Part shown: positions 1 through 11,836 of the stretch, one piece after another
Position numbering within the stretch: position 1 is the stretch's first letter
Layout: each line of letters begins with the position of its first letter
Source: Sanghuangporus weigelae
Lineage: Eukaryota; Basidiomycota; Agaricomycetes; Hymenochaetales; Hymenochaetaceae
Length of the DNA stretch: 64,000 nt
Reading direction: 5' to 3'
NCBI GenBank assembly: GCA_033182465.1
Contig: CP137328.1
Coordinates: 1,736,001 to 1,800,000 of the forward strand
Notes under the pieces: model-generated
Databases searched by the model: none
What the model was told of the DNA's origin: nothing
What the model saw: only the letters and a program-made list of their open reading frames with translations
Made by a program: the position numbers and the translations under genes

Positions 1-9
1 ATTGATCAT

Positions 10-1749
10 TTATGTAGCAGAATCGACGTTGAAACGGTATAGACCACGTTCAGTACGAGGTATGTCAGTGATTTTCCTTCCTTCTGGATCGATAATGATG
101 CATTTTCCGTTTCCAAAAGTCGATTCATGTCCCATTGAATCGAGACGGCCCACTGAAATGAGGGTAGAAGTCACTCGAGGTGAGTACCACACATCCTTCA
201 ATTGTACCTTTGACGCTGAATCTCCATTCGGTAGTTCTATCTCGATAGTTCCTTCTCCAACAGCGTGGAACGGCTGTCTATTTGCTGCGCGAAGTAACTT
301 CGGCGGAACAGTGCGAAACGAGATAAAATCAGATTTATTTGGAGAAAGGTGACGTGTACTTCCAGAATCAATGATAACTTGACTAATTCTTTCTTCTTCC
401 TCGGGTGTATCCTCTGTCACTTTGGCTGAGAGCTCAACCATGGGATAGTCGTTTTCGTCTTCGTCAAACCAGTCTTCAAAACCAGGTGGGCACTCGACAC
501 CTTCTTCCACATCCTCATCTACTGCAGCACACCAATCCAATTCGTCCTCAGAGTCCACAGTTACGTTGGCAGACTCTTTCATGTTTCCATCCTTCGATTT
601 AGGCTTTTCTGTCTCAGGTGGTGAGTTGTTCATTTCGCGTTTTGGTCCACTGTAAGATTGATCTTTTCTTTCTTTGAGCTTCTTACAGTTCTTGACAATG
701 TGCCCTGGTTTGTGGCAATAACGACACGTCCTCGTTTCCTTTCGAGGTCGTTCCTCAGCAATGAGGGATACTTCCTTGCCTTTGGTATCTCGTTTTTGGT
801 CAGTTTTTCGTCTTTCACGTTCTTTCGACTCTCGTTCGGATTCGACTGATATGAGATGGATTAGAGCGTCTGGATCGATGGCTCGGATTTTTTGAATGGT
901 TTCCTGGGAAATTTGGCCACCATAAAACAAAATTGCATGACTTGCTGCTACTTCAGCGGCCGAAACTTGGGTCGAAGCGTACTTGGCCAATCCAGGAGGA
1001 ATGGAGTTGATGATAGTCGACCTGTAAGCATCATCGTCGATTGTTACGCCGCATGCTGCTAATGTTTGCTTTTTGAGGCATAATTCATTCAGGAATTGCT
1101 TCACATTCGCTCCTTTGGGGCATTTCGACTCCATGAATTCGTTTTTCAACGAGGTTTGTGCAAACATCGATTTGTCGGTATATTCCTGAACTACTAATCT
1201 CCATTTCTCAGCAACTGTACGACATGTCAAGATTCGGACAATAGTCGTATCAGGGAGCTTCGAGGTAAGCAAATAATTTGCTGTATCTTCGTCTTTGTCC
1301 CATGCATCCTGACGAATTGACAATGTTAGATCGTCATCGTCATCGTCATCAGCTGGAGGAACCCCCGGGGATGGTGGAAGAGGCGGTAGGCTTTCTATAG
1401 GCGGTTCAGGCTGGGGCGGCGGAGCAGTCGCTGCTCCTCTGCCTCTGCCCCTACCTCGACCAGAACGCGTTTGGATTCCCTCAGGAGCGACAGGAGGCGG
1501 TTGAGGGGCTGGTGCAGAGCCCGTCAAACCCAAATTCGGCCAACCCAAGGGGCCGAATGACTGAGCTGAAGGCTGAATAGGCGGGGGAACGGCTCCAGCC
1601 GCTTCAGGACGAGTGGACGACCCATCAAAGTGGTCCCAAACTCGTTTGGCACGTACAGCAGCCTCAAGACGTATAGCGAATATCGTCCAATTCTCCCCAC
1701 TAGGCTGTAAAGCCGGCACGGACTTCAGTTCATCCAATGACAAGGACAT
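10..1749 (-). CDS. Copia Gag / protease polyprotein, ended by an in-frame TAA
   Basis: This 579-residue frame has the copia order. A proline-rich N-terminal segment with an RGRGRGRG tract and an acidic run comes first. A UBN2-type Gag domain follows at about residues 150-300. A CCHC zinc knuckle (C-x2-C-x4-H-x4-C, CRYCHKPGH) sits near residue 345. An acidic linker leads to the retroviral-type aspartic protease motif DSGSTRH near residue 460. It stops at 10-12 with TAA just after GLYRFNVDSAT, where copia polyproteins continue into the pre-integrase domain. The codons after the TAA still read M-I-N in frame, which suggests a nonsense mutation rather than a natural end. The product would make particles and process Gag-Pol. 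The copy is probably non-autonomous. Confidence 0.85.
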   Translation of the reverse strand: MSLSLDELKSVPALQPSGENWTIFAIRLEAAVRAKRVWDHFDGSSTRPEAAGAVPPPIQPSAQSFGPLGWPNLGLTGSAPAPQPPPVAPEGIQTRSGRGRGRGRGAATAPPPQPEPPIESLPPLPPSPGVPPADDDDDDDLTLSIRQDAWDKDEDTANYLLTSKLPDTTIVRILTCRTVAEKWRLVVQEYTDKSMFAQTSLKNEFMESKCPKGANVKQFLNELCLKKQTLAACGVTIDDDAYRSTIINSIPPGLAKYASTQVSAAEVAASHAILFYGGQISQETIQKIRAIDPDALIHLISVESERESKERERRKTDQKRDTKGKEVSLIAEERPRKETRTCRYCHKPGHIVKNCKKLKERKDQSYSGPKREMNNSPPETEKPKSKDGNMKESANVTVDSEDELDWCAAVDEDVEEGVECPPGFEDWFDEDENDYPMVELSAKVTEDTPEEEERISQVIIDSGSTRHLSPNKSDFISFRTVPPKLLRAANRQPFHAVGEGTIEIELPNGDSASKVQLKDVWYSPRVTSTLISVGRLDSMGHESTFGNGKCIIIDPEGRKITDIPRTERGLYRFNVDSAT

Positions 1750-1794
1750 ATCGTTGAGTTTCTCCTTTTCTCTGTAGCGGTCTCAGGCGCTAAC

Positions 1795-2146
1795 ACTCGG
1801 AATATTGCTTTGATTGAAAAATAGCGGACTCTGGCGCACGATCAAGCAAGGCTCATAACCTGTTGTGAGAGAGCGAACACGAATATCCGAGAGGAAAACT
1901 CTCTATTATTTTGTTATACAGTTTTTACAGCGGTTTTATAATACTGAAGGGATCTGAGACATAAGTCGGGATAGAACGGTAAAGAAATAGAATGGTAATA
2001 CAATTCAAAAAGCGAAAGAGAATTGACAAACAAGAATGACAAGCACAAAACCGAAAGAATGCAAATGATTAATAAATACCATATATTCATTCCAAACGGC
2101 AAGTGAAACAACTCGATCGGAACTTCGACAGTTTGATAATCCGACA
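1795..2146 (-). repeat. LTR of the copia element
   Basis: On the minus strand the LTR starts TGTCGGATTATC at 2146. The first roughly 65 bases match a fragment at 61350-61416, which fixes the outer end. The inner end is placed near 1795, where ATATTCCGAGT resembles the reverse complement of the LTR start. That inner border is approximate. Confidence 0.65.
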
Positions 2147-3420
2147 CAGATGCTGGAGCTTAGAACAGTACTTTGCGATCATAGGAAGGATAGCTGGGGT
2201 AAAGATGGGACACTGCATGAGGTCAGGATTGCTGCACGCTGCACTTCTGGACTGGGCCAATTCCTGACTGACTTTTGCAAGTCCGAGTTGCGAAGTTGCA
2301 ATGGGCCTTGATAGACCATTCGCAACGCGACAAGTCTGCGAAAATCACGGGTTCCAGCGTCTCGACCGTGACGCGATTTACTTCCTGTCCGTTTCTTTCT
2401 GTTAAAAGGTTATCCGCGCTGCGGAATCAGAGTTAAAGTGAAGTCTCCTGACCCAGGGTCGCCCCGACAGCACGCAAGGGAAAGTGCATTGAAACAGCGA
2501 TTCCGCACTTTCGAACCACGGAGATACAAGCGATACCTTCTCCAAGCCAGGATCGAAATCCGTTTCCAGTAAGTTGAGTACGTCATCGACGTTCGAAAGT
2601 GAGCCGAAAGCGTCACTGGCTGCAACCAGAGGACGCAAATTCGCGACATCATACTAATTCACTAATTTAATTTCCGTTATCTTGAAGTCGATGGTCCGAA
2701 GTGATGGTAGTCTACACAATGCACCTAGAATGGGCACACTCGCTAAAAGTCTGATGTTAGACTTGAAGATGCCCAGTTCCGTAAAAGACGACAGGAACGA
2801 TGCCACATGGTTCTCGATGAATGGAATTGGCCATGAATACATGCTGTCGAGTTCGAGTGTTCTCAATTTGAGCATACGTGCAGCACAGTCCTCAAAGAAG
2901 CCTGAAGCGCCTTGGAATGGATCGGAGAGTTGAGACTCAATAACGTTCCTGAATTCCTGCACATTCTTTCCCATGAACAAAAGTGAGTGCGCAAGCATTT
3001 CCGAACTGTCCTTGTATCCAGGTGAATATATAGAGACTTCCGAGCGCAAGAGGTTAGGAACGAGAGCGAGAGAAAGCCGCTCGTCCTCGATTTCGCGTGA
3101 AACTCTCGCTGATAATCTCGAAGAGCGGAAGTCCGAATTTAGCACCCTGATCCCCTGTGCATAAAAGTAGTCCAATGAAACTAAAACACACAATGTTTCA
3201 GCGAGGAAAAAGGAAGTATGGACCATATGAACGTCTTCACGGATCAGAGGGGCAAGAAGAGAAAGAAGAGGCCTTGGCGAGTCGAGCTCCTTCCACAAGT
3301 TGTCTGGCGTGAGCTCCGTGACCTGCACACGAGAGCGCATGAGAGACGGGTTCGCTTAGTATCCAAATGGTCAAATATAATGCCGACGAGGGCCATAAGA
3401 TCTCCCCGAGATCGTTGATG
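2147..3420 (-). pseudogene. Decayed F-box/LRR gene copy, interrupted by copia
   Basis: Read on the minus strand, this stretch aligns piecewise with the F-box copy at 22942-24668. The F-box core SCALVCRS is visible near 3350, then the frame shifts and continues as LWKELDSP, RLSARVSREI, IENHVASFLSS and LRTIDFK. A stop follows near 2654. The frame reopens as PLVAASDAFGSL, GLEKVSLVSP and ESAESLFQC before stopping near 2402. Homology then continues as nucleotide similarity down to 2147, where the copia LTR begins. At least one frameshift, two stops and the insertion make a functional product very unlikely. Confidence 0.85.
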
Positions 3421-3861
3421 AGAATGAAGTGACTCCGATCGGGTTCATGGCATGGATTACGTGGTCACGTGCGCTTGACTCGATCTTAATTATACCTTGC
3501 AAGTACTAAATTTCTGGACGTCATGTCGTTATGTTTCGCCAAGCATACACAGGAAGGCAGCGCCTGCAACTTAAATTAAAAAAAATCTGGTTGGCCCAAC
3601 GGCCATTATCAAACAATTCATCGAAATCCGTCCAAATGTCCAAATCCCAAATCTAAGTAAATTATTTCATACACGTCCATACATACACGATACCATACAA
3701 CGTCTCGAAGTGTTCGATAGCAGACTACGTAAAAAAAAAGGCGTCGCCGTATGTACTAGGATTGATTTGACTGTCTTACTACGATACAAAAACCATCATC
3801 GCTGATTGAGAGAGCTGGATCCAGGACAGAACGGCAGAAGGGGGAAAAATGTTAGAAGAGT
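3421..3861. other. Intergenic, no gene seen
   Basis: AT-rich stretch with short A runs between the F-box relic and the 3' end of the transcription factor gene. It probably holds that gene's 3' untranslated region. No RNA gene or repeat was recognised. Confidence 0.5.
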
Positions 3862-6800
3862 CTAGCTGTGTAAAGGCATTTGCTGTGGCATCGACCCCGA
3901 GTTTAGACCAAGAATGCCATTTTGAGATTGGTGGAACGGTGAGACACGCGCTGTATCGGGCCACATAAAACTGTAGAAGGAAGATAGGTCGATGTTGAGA
4001 ATAATTCTTAGCAAAAGAATGACCAGAGGCGAACATACCCAGGCATCATCATGTTATCCCAGAACGCAGGGTTCTTGATCGCTTGCATCGTCGCGAGCAT
4101 GTCTTCCTCTTGCATCGGGCCATAACCGAACGGTCCAGCTCCCATGCCCATTGCGAACTGCAATCCTTCGGAACTGGTCAGTTCAAGCGGACCCGTGCCG
4201 ATTGCATATGTCGCCTCAGCCTCGTAAATTGGTGTGTCCATCGGTGTATTTGAAGTCATCGAGATTGGACTGGCGAGAGTACCCTGGTGCGGAACGAGCT
4301 CAGGAACTGATCCACCGCCTACATGTGGCCCAGAGCCAGCCAGTGCGCGCTGCGATGCACCATGCTGCGGAGAAGTTCCGCCTTGCGTGCTCGTGTTGAT
4401 GTGGAATACAGTCTGCGTCGGACCGCCACCGGGACGCATTGGACCTGGCGCCCCATGTCCGTCTGAGTCTGGCATCTGACTATCGGAAGGTCGACCAGGG
4501 TGCAATCGCCCACTCGAAGATCCTCCGGGTTGGTGCTTTGCGAGGAGTCCAGCGAGGAATCGCGCATAGAGCTTTGGAGTATGACGGTCGTCAATGGAGA
4601 CTTCGCTTGATGCCAGTACCTGTATAAGTTTCCCTATGAGAGCAAATATTTGATTCGACTGTTCTCTAGTGACAAAGCTCGAGAATTCGGGACGAAGCAA
4701 CTGTATTGTGTCAAAGTCAGTAAAAGAAAAGATTGAATGTTCAGAGGAAGTGTACACGAGCCTTCAACAAGAACGCGGACGCAAAGGATGCGAAGACGAA
4801 ATGGCCATCCGGTGCGTAGCGGAAGTAGCCGCCTGGGGCAAGAACATCGATGACGCATTTAATCACATTGGTTGCAGCGTCCATGCACTGAAAAGACGGA
4901 TTTCAGCCACTGATCAACCATTCAATCAAAAGGCTCTTACTTTATTGAAAAACAGTTCATCGCCTTGGTGGAATCCTCGGCGGTACGCATGTTGGAATCC
5001 GAACGAGTACATTACAAGCCGAGAGTAGCTCGTTAGGCTGGCAGAAAACAAGTCAGCGTCACCCAGTGAGTTGATAAGCAATGATAACTCACAAAGGAAG
5101 TAAGGTGCACCGGAACTTGCAACCATTGTCTGCAATCTAAGTCAGGATCCTATAACACACACAAATAATAGTATCAATCACCTTCCGGATCTGAATCATC
5201 CTTAAACCTTTGAGTCCACTCAACGAAATACTCCTCGAGAATGGCATCATGCCTCAACACAATCTCCCGGAAGTCCGAATTCTATAGTCACGTCAATAAG
5301 CAAAGAGCTCACGAAACGTGAAAGGAAAAAGACACGAACCTGGTTAAGCCCAGTTGGCGAATCCTTGTCCGAATATATCTCCTCGTGAAATGCAGCAACA
5401 ATCCGCAAAAGCGAGCTGTAAGCGCAAAGATGCACATCATACGGATGGTTATATTTCGAGCGTTTGTACCAGTCCTTCGAATTCCGAATAATGCTGAGTT
5501 GTTTGCTGAGTATCAGTATGAGTTCCATTCAACGACGAGGAAGGGCTTTAAAAAAGAGGACACCTACTAGTCTTCTTTGATAGTCGAGGGTTTCCCGAAT
5601 TGCGTTGCTGTTGAGCGGTCGAGGTTGAAACAAATCATCCATACACGCGTACGATTTAGGATCTCGCGTTCATGCAGCTCGCTTGTCGGCTTCGTGCTGC
5701 TTGCTTGGTGTAAATTTAAGTCTGTCGCAAGCCGAATAGCCAAACCGATATACAGCCAGCTGCGGTCCTCTTCCCAGCGACGTGCGGGAACTGCATAGAC
5801 GGCCATGAGAATGTATGCCTGGCACAGCTCAACAGATTTCCATCCATCGATGAGTGCAGTTGCAGCGGCATGCTTAGCAAAGTGCATCGCTATTGCGTAG
5901 ATTTCTGCCTTCTCGCGATAGTACCGAGAAGAAATTGCGCAGACGACCGTGAAGAGGAACGGACATCGAGCAAACGTTGATGCGGGAGTATGAAGTTCGG
6001 GATCCAAAAGGGATAGGAATGGCTATAGATGAGGCATCATCAGTCTCGAGCTTAAAAGATAACTACCGATTAACTTACGTTCACTTTCTCATAGAAACTG
6101 AAAGGACAAGTAGAATGCCAGTTAAGTATGCTGAAATATTACTACAATGTGCAGTCCACTTACATCTCGAACAACTTTTCCACATCCTCGGCATTCACAA
6201 GCCCGTGAACAAGGATCTCAGGCGGACTATGCCTCTCAATCAACATCTTCCGGACATGCAAGTCGCTCGCCGGACCGGGTAAGAAGTACGTCTCGTTCGC
6301 AACACCGACATTCGTATCGTCATCCGCCTCACTCTCGAGATCTTTTGCGCTCCCTATGGTACTTCCACCAGCTCCACCACGTCCAGAATGTTCGCTCCGC
6401 GTGCGCGAGCGTTCTTTACGCTCCTTCGCCCGGCCAGCGTGATTCGAGATCGACAAATTAGCAAGTAGTCCGATGGGTACCGCATCATCCGGCAAGGAAT
6501 CATTCTGCCTTAGCGTCTCCGAAACAGCTGCCGCGTTGGCTTCCTGTTCTCTAGATGCAGGTACTACTAAGGAAGCATCGACTCCATCTGCAGGATCATG
6601 CTGCTCCTGCTGGCCGTCCAGTTCATCTTCACTGTCACTCAGGTCCTCTCCGTCCATGCCCGCTTGCTTCCTCCTGGCGTGCCTCTCGAGAGCACGTGTT
6701 GTCCTGGGCCCGGCGCCCGCGCCAGGCTGATTCTGCGCGCTCTGCTGCAAGCGCTCAAGCCATTGGATGACGTTCCGTGAACCTTGGGCATCAGACGGAG

Positions 6801-9800
6801 AAGAAGCCATGCGATAGGCTGCTATGGACAATGGCGTAGCCATGTATGGATTATGAAGCTAGTGCAATACAAAAGTCAGTATCAATGTGAAATAGCTTCG
6901 ATAAGATTGGACTCATGACAATGACGTAACAGACATCATATCAAGAGTCTAAAGCGGGATGAAGTAGATGCGCTCAAAAGGGTCATAGTACACCGAACAT
7001 AGAGAGCTAAGAGCTCTGGAGCGAATCATGGCGGTAGTGTATACGAGACGAAGGAGGATATTGAACGGAACGTTCGACTCACCTGCTTGAGCAACGATTC
7101 AATGATCGAATCTTTCTGCCTAATCTGCGCAAGGAGGTATTCGCGCTTGCTGTTGTCAGGAACGTCAATCACATTCACAAAAGCGTCATCGTCGTTAACG
7201 TTGGTAGGTAAGTCGGTAGGGAGAGTGCGCAAGCACGTCGGGCAAACGTCGAGTGAAGCCATGACAAACAAAAAGGAACCCCGAGGTCGAAGTTATGTCG
7301 AAGAGATGGGATGTGATTCCGAAAGACAGTCAGGACACGCAAGTTATACCAATCACCAAACCAAAACAGTCACAACCCGGCGTCCACAGAGTTGCGAAAA
7401 GCAGCGTGCAGAACACAATGCAGGAACACGAAACAGTCGGTCCGGTCCCGAGTGCCCGCCCAAGTCAGTATGTCGAACCAGACAGACAGGAGAGATCAGT
7501 GGAGCGGAAGGTGAGGCGAGGTGGGATTGAGGAACAAGGGTCCAAGTGTAATGCGATGTGCAAATGCAATGCAATGCAAACGCAGTCCGCAGTCGCAGAA
7601 CAGTCACCGCAGAAAATTGTTGTTGTCAGATGTTCCGAACGCACCGTAGCGGAGATCGAGCAGGAATAGACATAAAGGAGTATGAGCACGGTCCGGATGA
7701 AGCGTGCCGCGAATCCGGGGAGGATAGGTAAGTTGGCAGGAACAGAGAAGCGAATAGCGGGGTACGAGGTGACAAGTCGAAGTTAAGACAAGGATCGGAC
7801 GAGAAACGACATTCCCGAGCCCGACCGAAGTCATGATTCATATACAAACCCATCCAGCACAAAAATTTACCGGTAGTGCAAACGAGCGGGATGCGCCGCA
7901 ACAGGGGCGTTTGCGAATATGGCAGCATATTCCAATCCATCCAATTCCCAAATCCATCCAATACGGTCAGGATGCGCACAAGGGTGGACAATGAAAAGGG
8001 GTTTGGATGAAGACGCGCGCGTCAGGCAACAACCAATAAACCGGGGGTGCGGCAGGAAGGGAGACCAGACCAGGAGACCAAAACGGCGCATCGGATGACG
8101 AAAAGCAGTGACCACGCCGATGTAATGCAGGAGCGTCGATAAAATGAAGGACCAATGATTCAAGGTGAGAGCAAAAGGAGCAATAGAAAACAGTTCAGTC
8201 AGTAACCGATATCCTCATACACCAGAAAGGCAGGAAAAGCTAAAACGGAACAGCAGGAAATAATGGAAATGCGGATCGGAGTATGAAAAGGAAGATCGGG
8301 ATCGGATGGAAGAGAGAGCGGAAGCTGATTAAGGATGCGGGAAAAGAGGATAATAGTGGGTGAAGAAAGAGAAGAAGACAAGAGAAATACTGACTTTGGT
8401 GCGGAGCGAGGTTTGCGACCTTCAACGATGCATGCATGCCCACCGGCCTTGCATCGCTTGCAGACATTATCGCCCTGCGGGAACTCACACTTCATCTGTT
8501 CTCGGCATTCCACATTCAGTTCACATCCATCGAAGCCATCGTCGGAATCAAAGTCGGGTGCAAATTCCATGTCCACGTGAATATCCAAGTTAGAGTCGAT
8601 TCGCGGGTCCATGCGAAAGGAAGTATAGGAGTCAAAACCAACCCAGTCCCATTCATAAAGGAAGTTGGAACGACAAGGGTCGACGCGAAACGGCGGATCC
8701 GTATGTCAGTCAGTGCCGAGTTGAAGACGCAGTAACGCCACAGAGCACCAAAAACAAGTCAAACCCCGTATTCCAGAGTAAAGCGGAGCGCGCGTCGCAA
8801 TGATGCGGATCATTCCAAATTCGGTCAAGAGGGCGTAAGCGAGAGGCGGGGATTCGCCCAACCGGACGATGCAACACGTTGCATGCGCATGACGTCCAGG
8901 ATATTCGATGACGAGCAGGTAAGGAGAGTCCATATTGCAGAACAGCGGTGCAGCAAATCGCCGGGCGTTCCAGACGTCCAGACGAACAGGAACATTGTAA
9001 CAGCCCCGTGATACAATCCAGGATCAACCATTCCCACCAACCGCGAGCAATTGGCGTGGCAAACCATCCAAGACATACAGGCGGTTCGAAATGACCGGTT
9101 ACCAGAGCAAGCGACATTGTGGTCAGCAGGCCGAGTTCGATGCAGAGTTAGGAGAAGGCGAGACGGCGTTGACAGAGTTGCGGAGGCAGCGCATTCAAAC
9201 ATGCCAAAAACGTTGAATAGCATAACAATTTCATATGTAGGCGTTTGAGAATCCCGATGAGAGAATGTTATAGAAAAAAGGAAAAATACAGTGAGCTTGA
9301 ATGGTCTCAACGGAAACGGAACGAAACGCGAGACGAAACGCACCTTGAGCTTCTTGCAATGCGTGCATGCTCCGGGACTGCTAAGTCACGATTCACCATT
9401 GGAGCCCACGGAGCGGGTGAGAAGAACGACCGAAAATCCACGACCGAAGCCGAGTATGCGAAAGAAGATAGGAGCGCAGGTGCAATTCAACCACCGAAAT
9501 GCGGTGCATATTCAGCATCGCTCCATCCAGAGCGCACAATGCCAAGTACACGACCATGTTCATGATCGCGTATACCCAATTGTACCACAAGACGAATCGG
9601 AAACCATGTATGACCGGTTGGGACCACCCATGTGCATGCATATTTTGAAGTGTTTCGTCGCCGCGTATAAATAGTTGAGGGCAGAAACGGGAAACGCCGA
9701 ATAACACGTAATTATGTCCGGAAACGGAGATCGACGGATTAAACGCCCGTGATAATTAAACGCCCAGTATTTTTCAGATCGCCGATCCAGATGTAGTGAA

Positions 9801-11836
9801 TGAAGAAGCCCGAAAACCAAGGGGAGCAATTGTTAGCAAATCTTCTAGCAGGCTTCGAAAGCGGAAGAGAAAGAAACGAAGCGAAGAACAACGAAATCTA
9901 CTCACAGTCTCGCATTTTGTCCACCTACAAGATTCGCTAGAGTAGGGATGTCACTTGGGACAGACCAAGGAGCGCCTCCTGCACCACCAGAAGGGAAACT
10001 GCCCGCTGGAGGACCATGAGTCCACGATGGGAACGAAGTTCCGAACAGTGGATTCGGTGCTGGGTTAGCACTGGTCGGACCACCAGCACCAAGTTCATCT
10101 TCTGAATCATCATCCGAACCGTCTGAGGCGTCTGCCGTGCGCGTGCGTTTGGTGCGCTTGCGCCTTGTGGAGGCATCTTGACTGGAAGGAGTATGCACTT
10201 GCTTCGGACCCTGGCCTTGAGTCTGCTTTTGCTGAGTGGATGGGGATTGCTGAGGTGGTAAGGATGGTCGAACTGTCCCTCTCCTTCCTGTTCTTCCCGG
10301 TGGTTCTGTGCCTGTAGAACGACTCCAATCTTTCTGTGCTTGCCCTCTCTGCCCTCGCTGGCTCAGGCCAGCTCCTTGCATCTGCTGAGCTTGGCCCGTC
10401 TCGGGTATGCCAGACACTTCTCCGACATTGCTATTCCACAATGGAACCGGCGGAGTGCCCGTTCCCGTTCCCGCTGAACTAGGAAAGGAGTCGAATCCCG
10501 GCCCAGCGCCCGCGGCACCTGATGAAGACGGAGGAGGGAAGTATACGTCGAAGGGCTGCTCTGGAAGGCCATGATGGGCGAATTGCTGCTGCTGACCCGC
10601 CTGACCTTGGTGCTCATATCCCTCGTAGAAGAACCCAGTTGACCCAGGCGCACTTGGCGTACCACCACCACCCGAAGGCAAGGACTGCGTACTTGCCGAA
10701 GCAGGAGAAACACTATTGAGCTGGTGATGATGCTGCTGATGGACGGCATGCTGTTGCTGAGCATGGGCGGAAGGGTGGCCATACACCTGCTGATGTTGAT
10801 GGTGGCTCTGATGTTGGGGTGCAAAGGGACCAAACCCAACATTAACGTCGACCATGCCTTCCAAACCTTCGTAGGCTCCGTACCCACCGGCATCGATCCC
10901 ATACTCGCCCTGACCCTGCGCATAGCCCATCTGGCCATGGTGAGCATGATGATGAGCTTGTTGCTGCTGCTGGTGCATCATGAAAGTCGCGTAGTCGAGA
11001 GCAGGTTGGGGATGAGAGGGCGCGTCGGGGTCGTAAAAGGAGGGGTGGGCGCCTATAGCCGGCATTCGTGACCGGCTCTGGCTTTGCTTCGAAGACGCGT
11101 TATTATTCGTGTTTGCGCCTGGATTGGCAGAAGGAGCGGCGGATAAAGCGGGCGGAGGATGAGTGGCAGAAGATGATGAAGCGGCAGAGGACAGAGGGTG
11201 AACGTGAGCGTGGGACTCCACGTCAATGTCAATCGGACCGCGCTGGCGTACCGTACCAATATCACAAGCGGGATTGCGGCGTTGGTACAAAGCGTCAATG
11301 GTCAACAACGACAAGGATGGGGACGACGGCGAGGACGCAATGAATGCAGGGTCGAAGAGAAGGAAGACAATTCAGATGTCAGCTCAGCGATCGCTATCGA
11401 TAAAAAGAGAGGAAAAAAAGATTGCAGGAAGAAAAGGAAGACAAGCGCGATGACCAAGTATGGATATTAATTATTACATCCATTGATCATCCCGAGAAGT
11501 ATCAGTATGCACTTGTCAGCATCGGCCATATCTCAGCGCCCAATAATTCTATCTAGTCAAGTAGCCGTCCATCCTATCGCGTGATGCATGTCCTAGCCCT
11601 CCCCGTTAAACTACAGCTATTCGCCGGTCCACCCGGAGAAAAGAAGAGAGAGGGGAAGCAAAACAAACAAACAAACATTCCACCAATGGATAATAAAAAT
11701 AAACAGAACAAGAGCAAGAGACTCGACTCACCCTACTTGCAGCAGTGCTAGAGCTGGACTGGAACCTTGGGTCGCTGCCTGAACCGTCGTTATATCCAGG
11801 CCGAAGAGAGGAGCCAGTGCCACCGGCTCCAGACAT
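3862..11836 (-). CDS. Zn2Cys6 fungal-specific transcription factor, many exons
   Basis: A roughly 1,300-residue nuclear regulator spread over at least 12 exons. The start MSGAGGTGSS is at 11836. A large exon (about 11245-9906) encodes a Gln/His/Ser/Gly/Pro-rich region with a basic RRKRTKRTR stretch. The binuclear zinc cluster C-x2-C-x6-C-x8-C-x2-C-x6-C is assembled from exon 9377-9344 (CTHCKKLK) and exon 8495-8395 (MKCEF, CKRCKAGGHAC). Exon 7149-7083 encodes the linker helix KREYLLAQIRQKD. Exon 6858-6164 is acidic and low complexity. A 19-bp micro-exon lies at 6097-6079. Exon 6022-5568 starts the Fungal_trans regulatory domain (RSWLYIGLAIRLATDL), which continues through short exons to about 4600. 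The C-terminal tail is Gly/Pro-rich and ends LPLHS-type at a TAG at 3862-3864. Target genes cannot be inferred. Confidence 0.85.

Larger units (their letters stand above)
1..2146 (-). mobile_element. Ty1/copia LTR retrotransposon, left part outside window
   Basis: Minus-strand Ty1/copia-type element: an LTR at its 5' side (about 1795-2146), a short leader, and a Gag-protease reading frame that runs toward the left window edge. Integrase, reverse transcriptase and RNase H would lie outside the window. The LTR begins with TGTCGG at 2146, immediately next to sequence of the decayed F-box gene copy, so the element was inserted into that copy. Because the other end is not visible, the target-site duplication cannot be tested. 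A second, diverged piece of the same LTR lies at 61350-61416. Confidence 0.88.
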
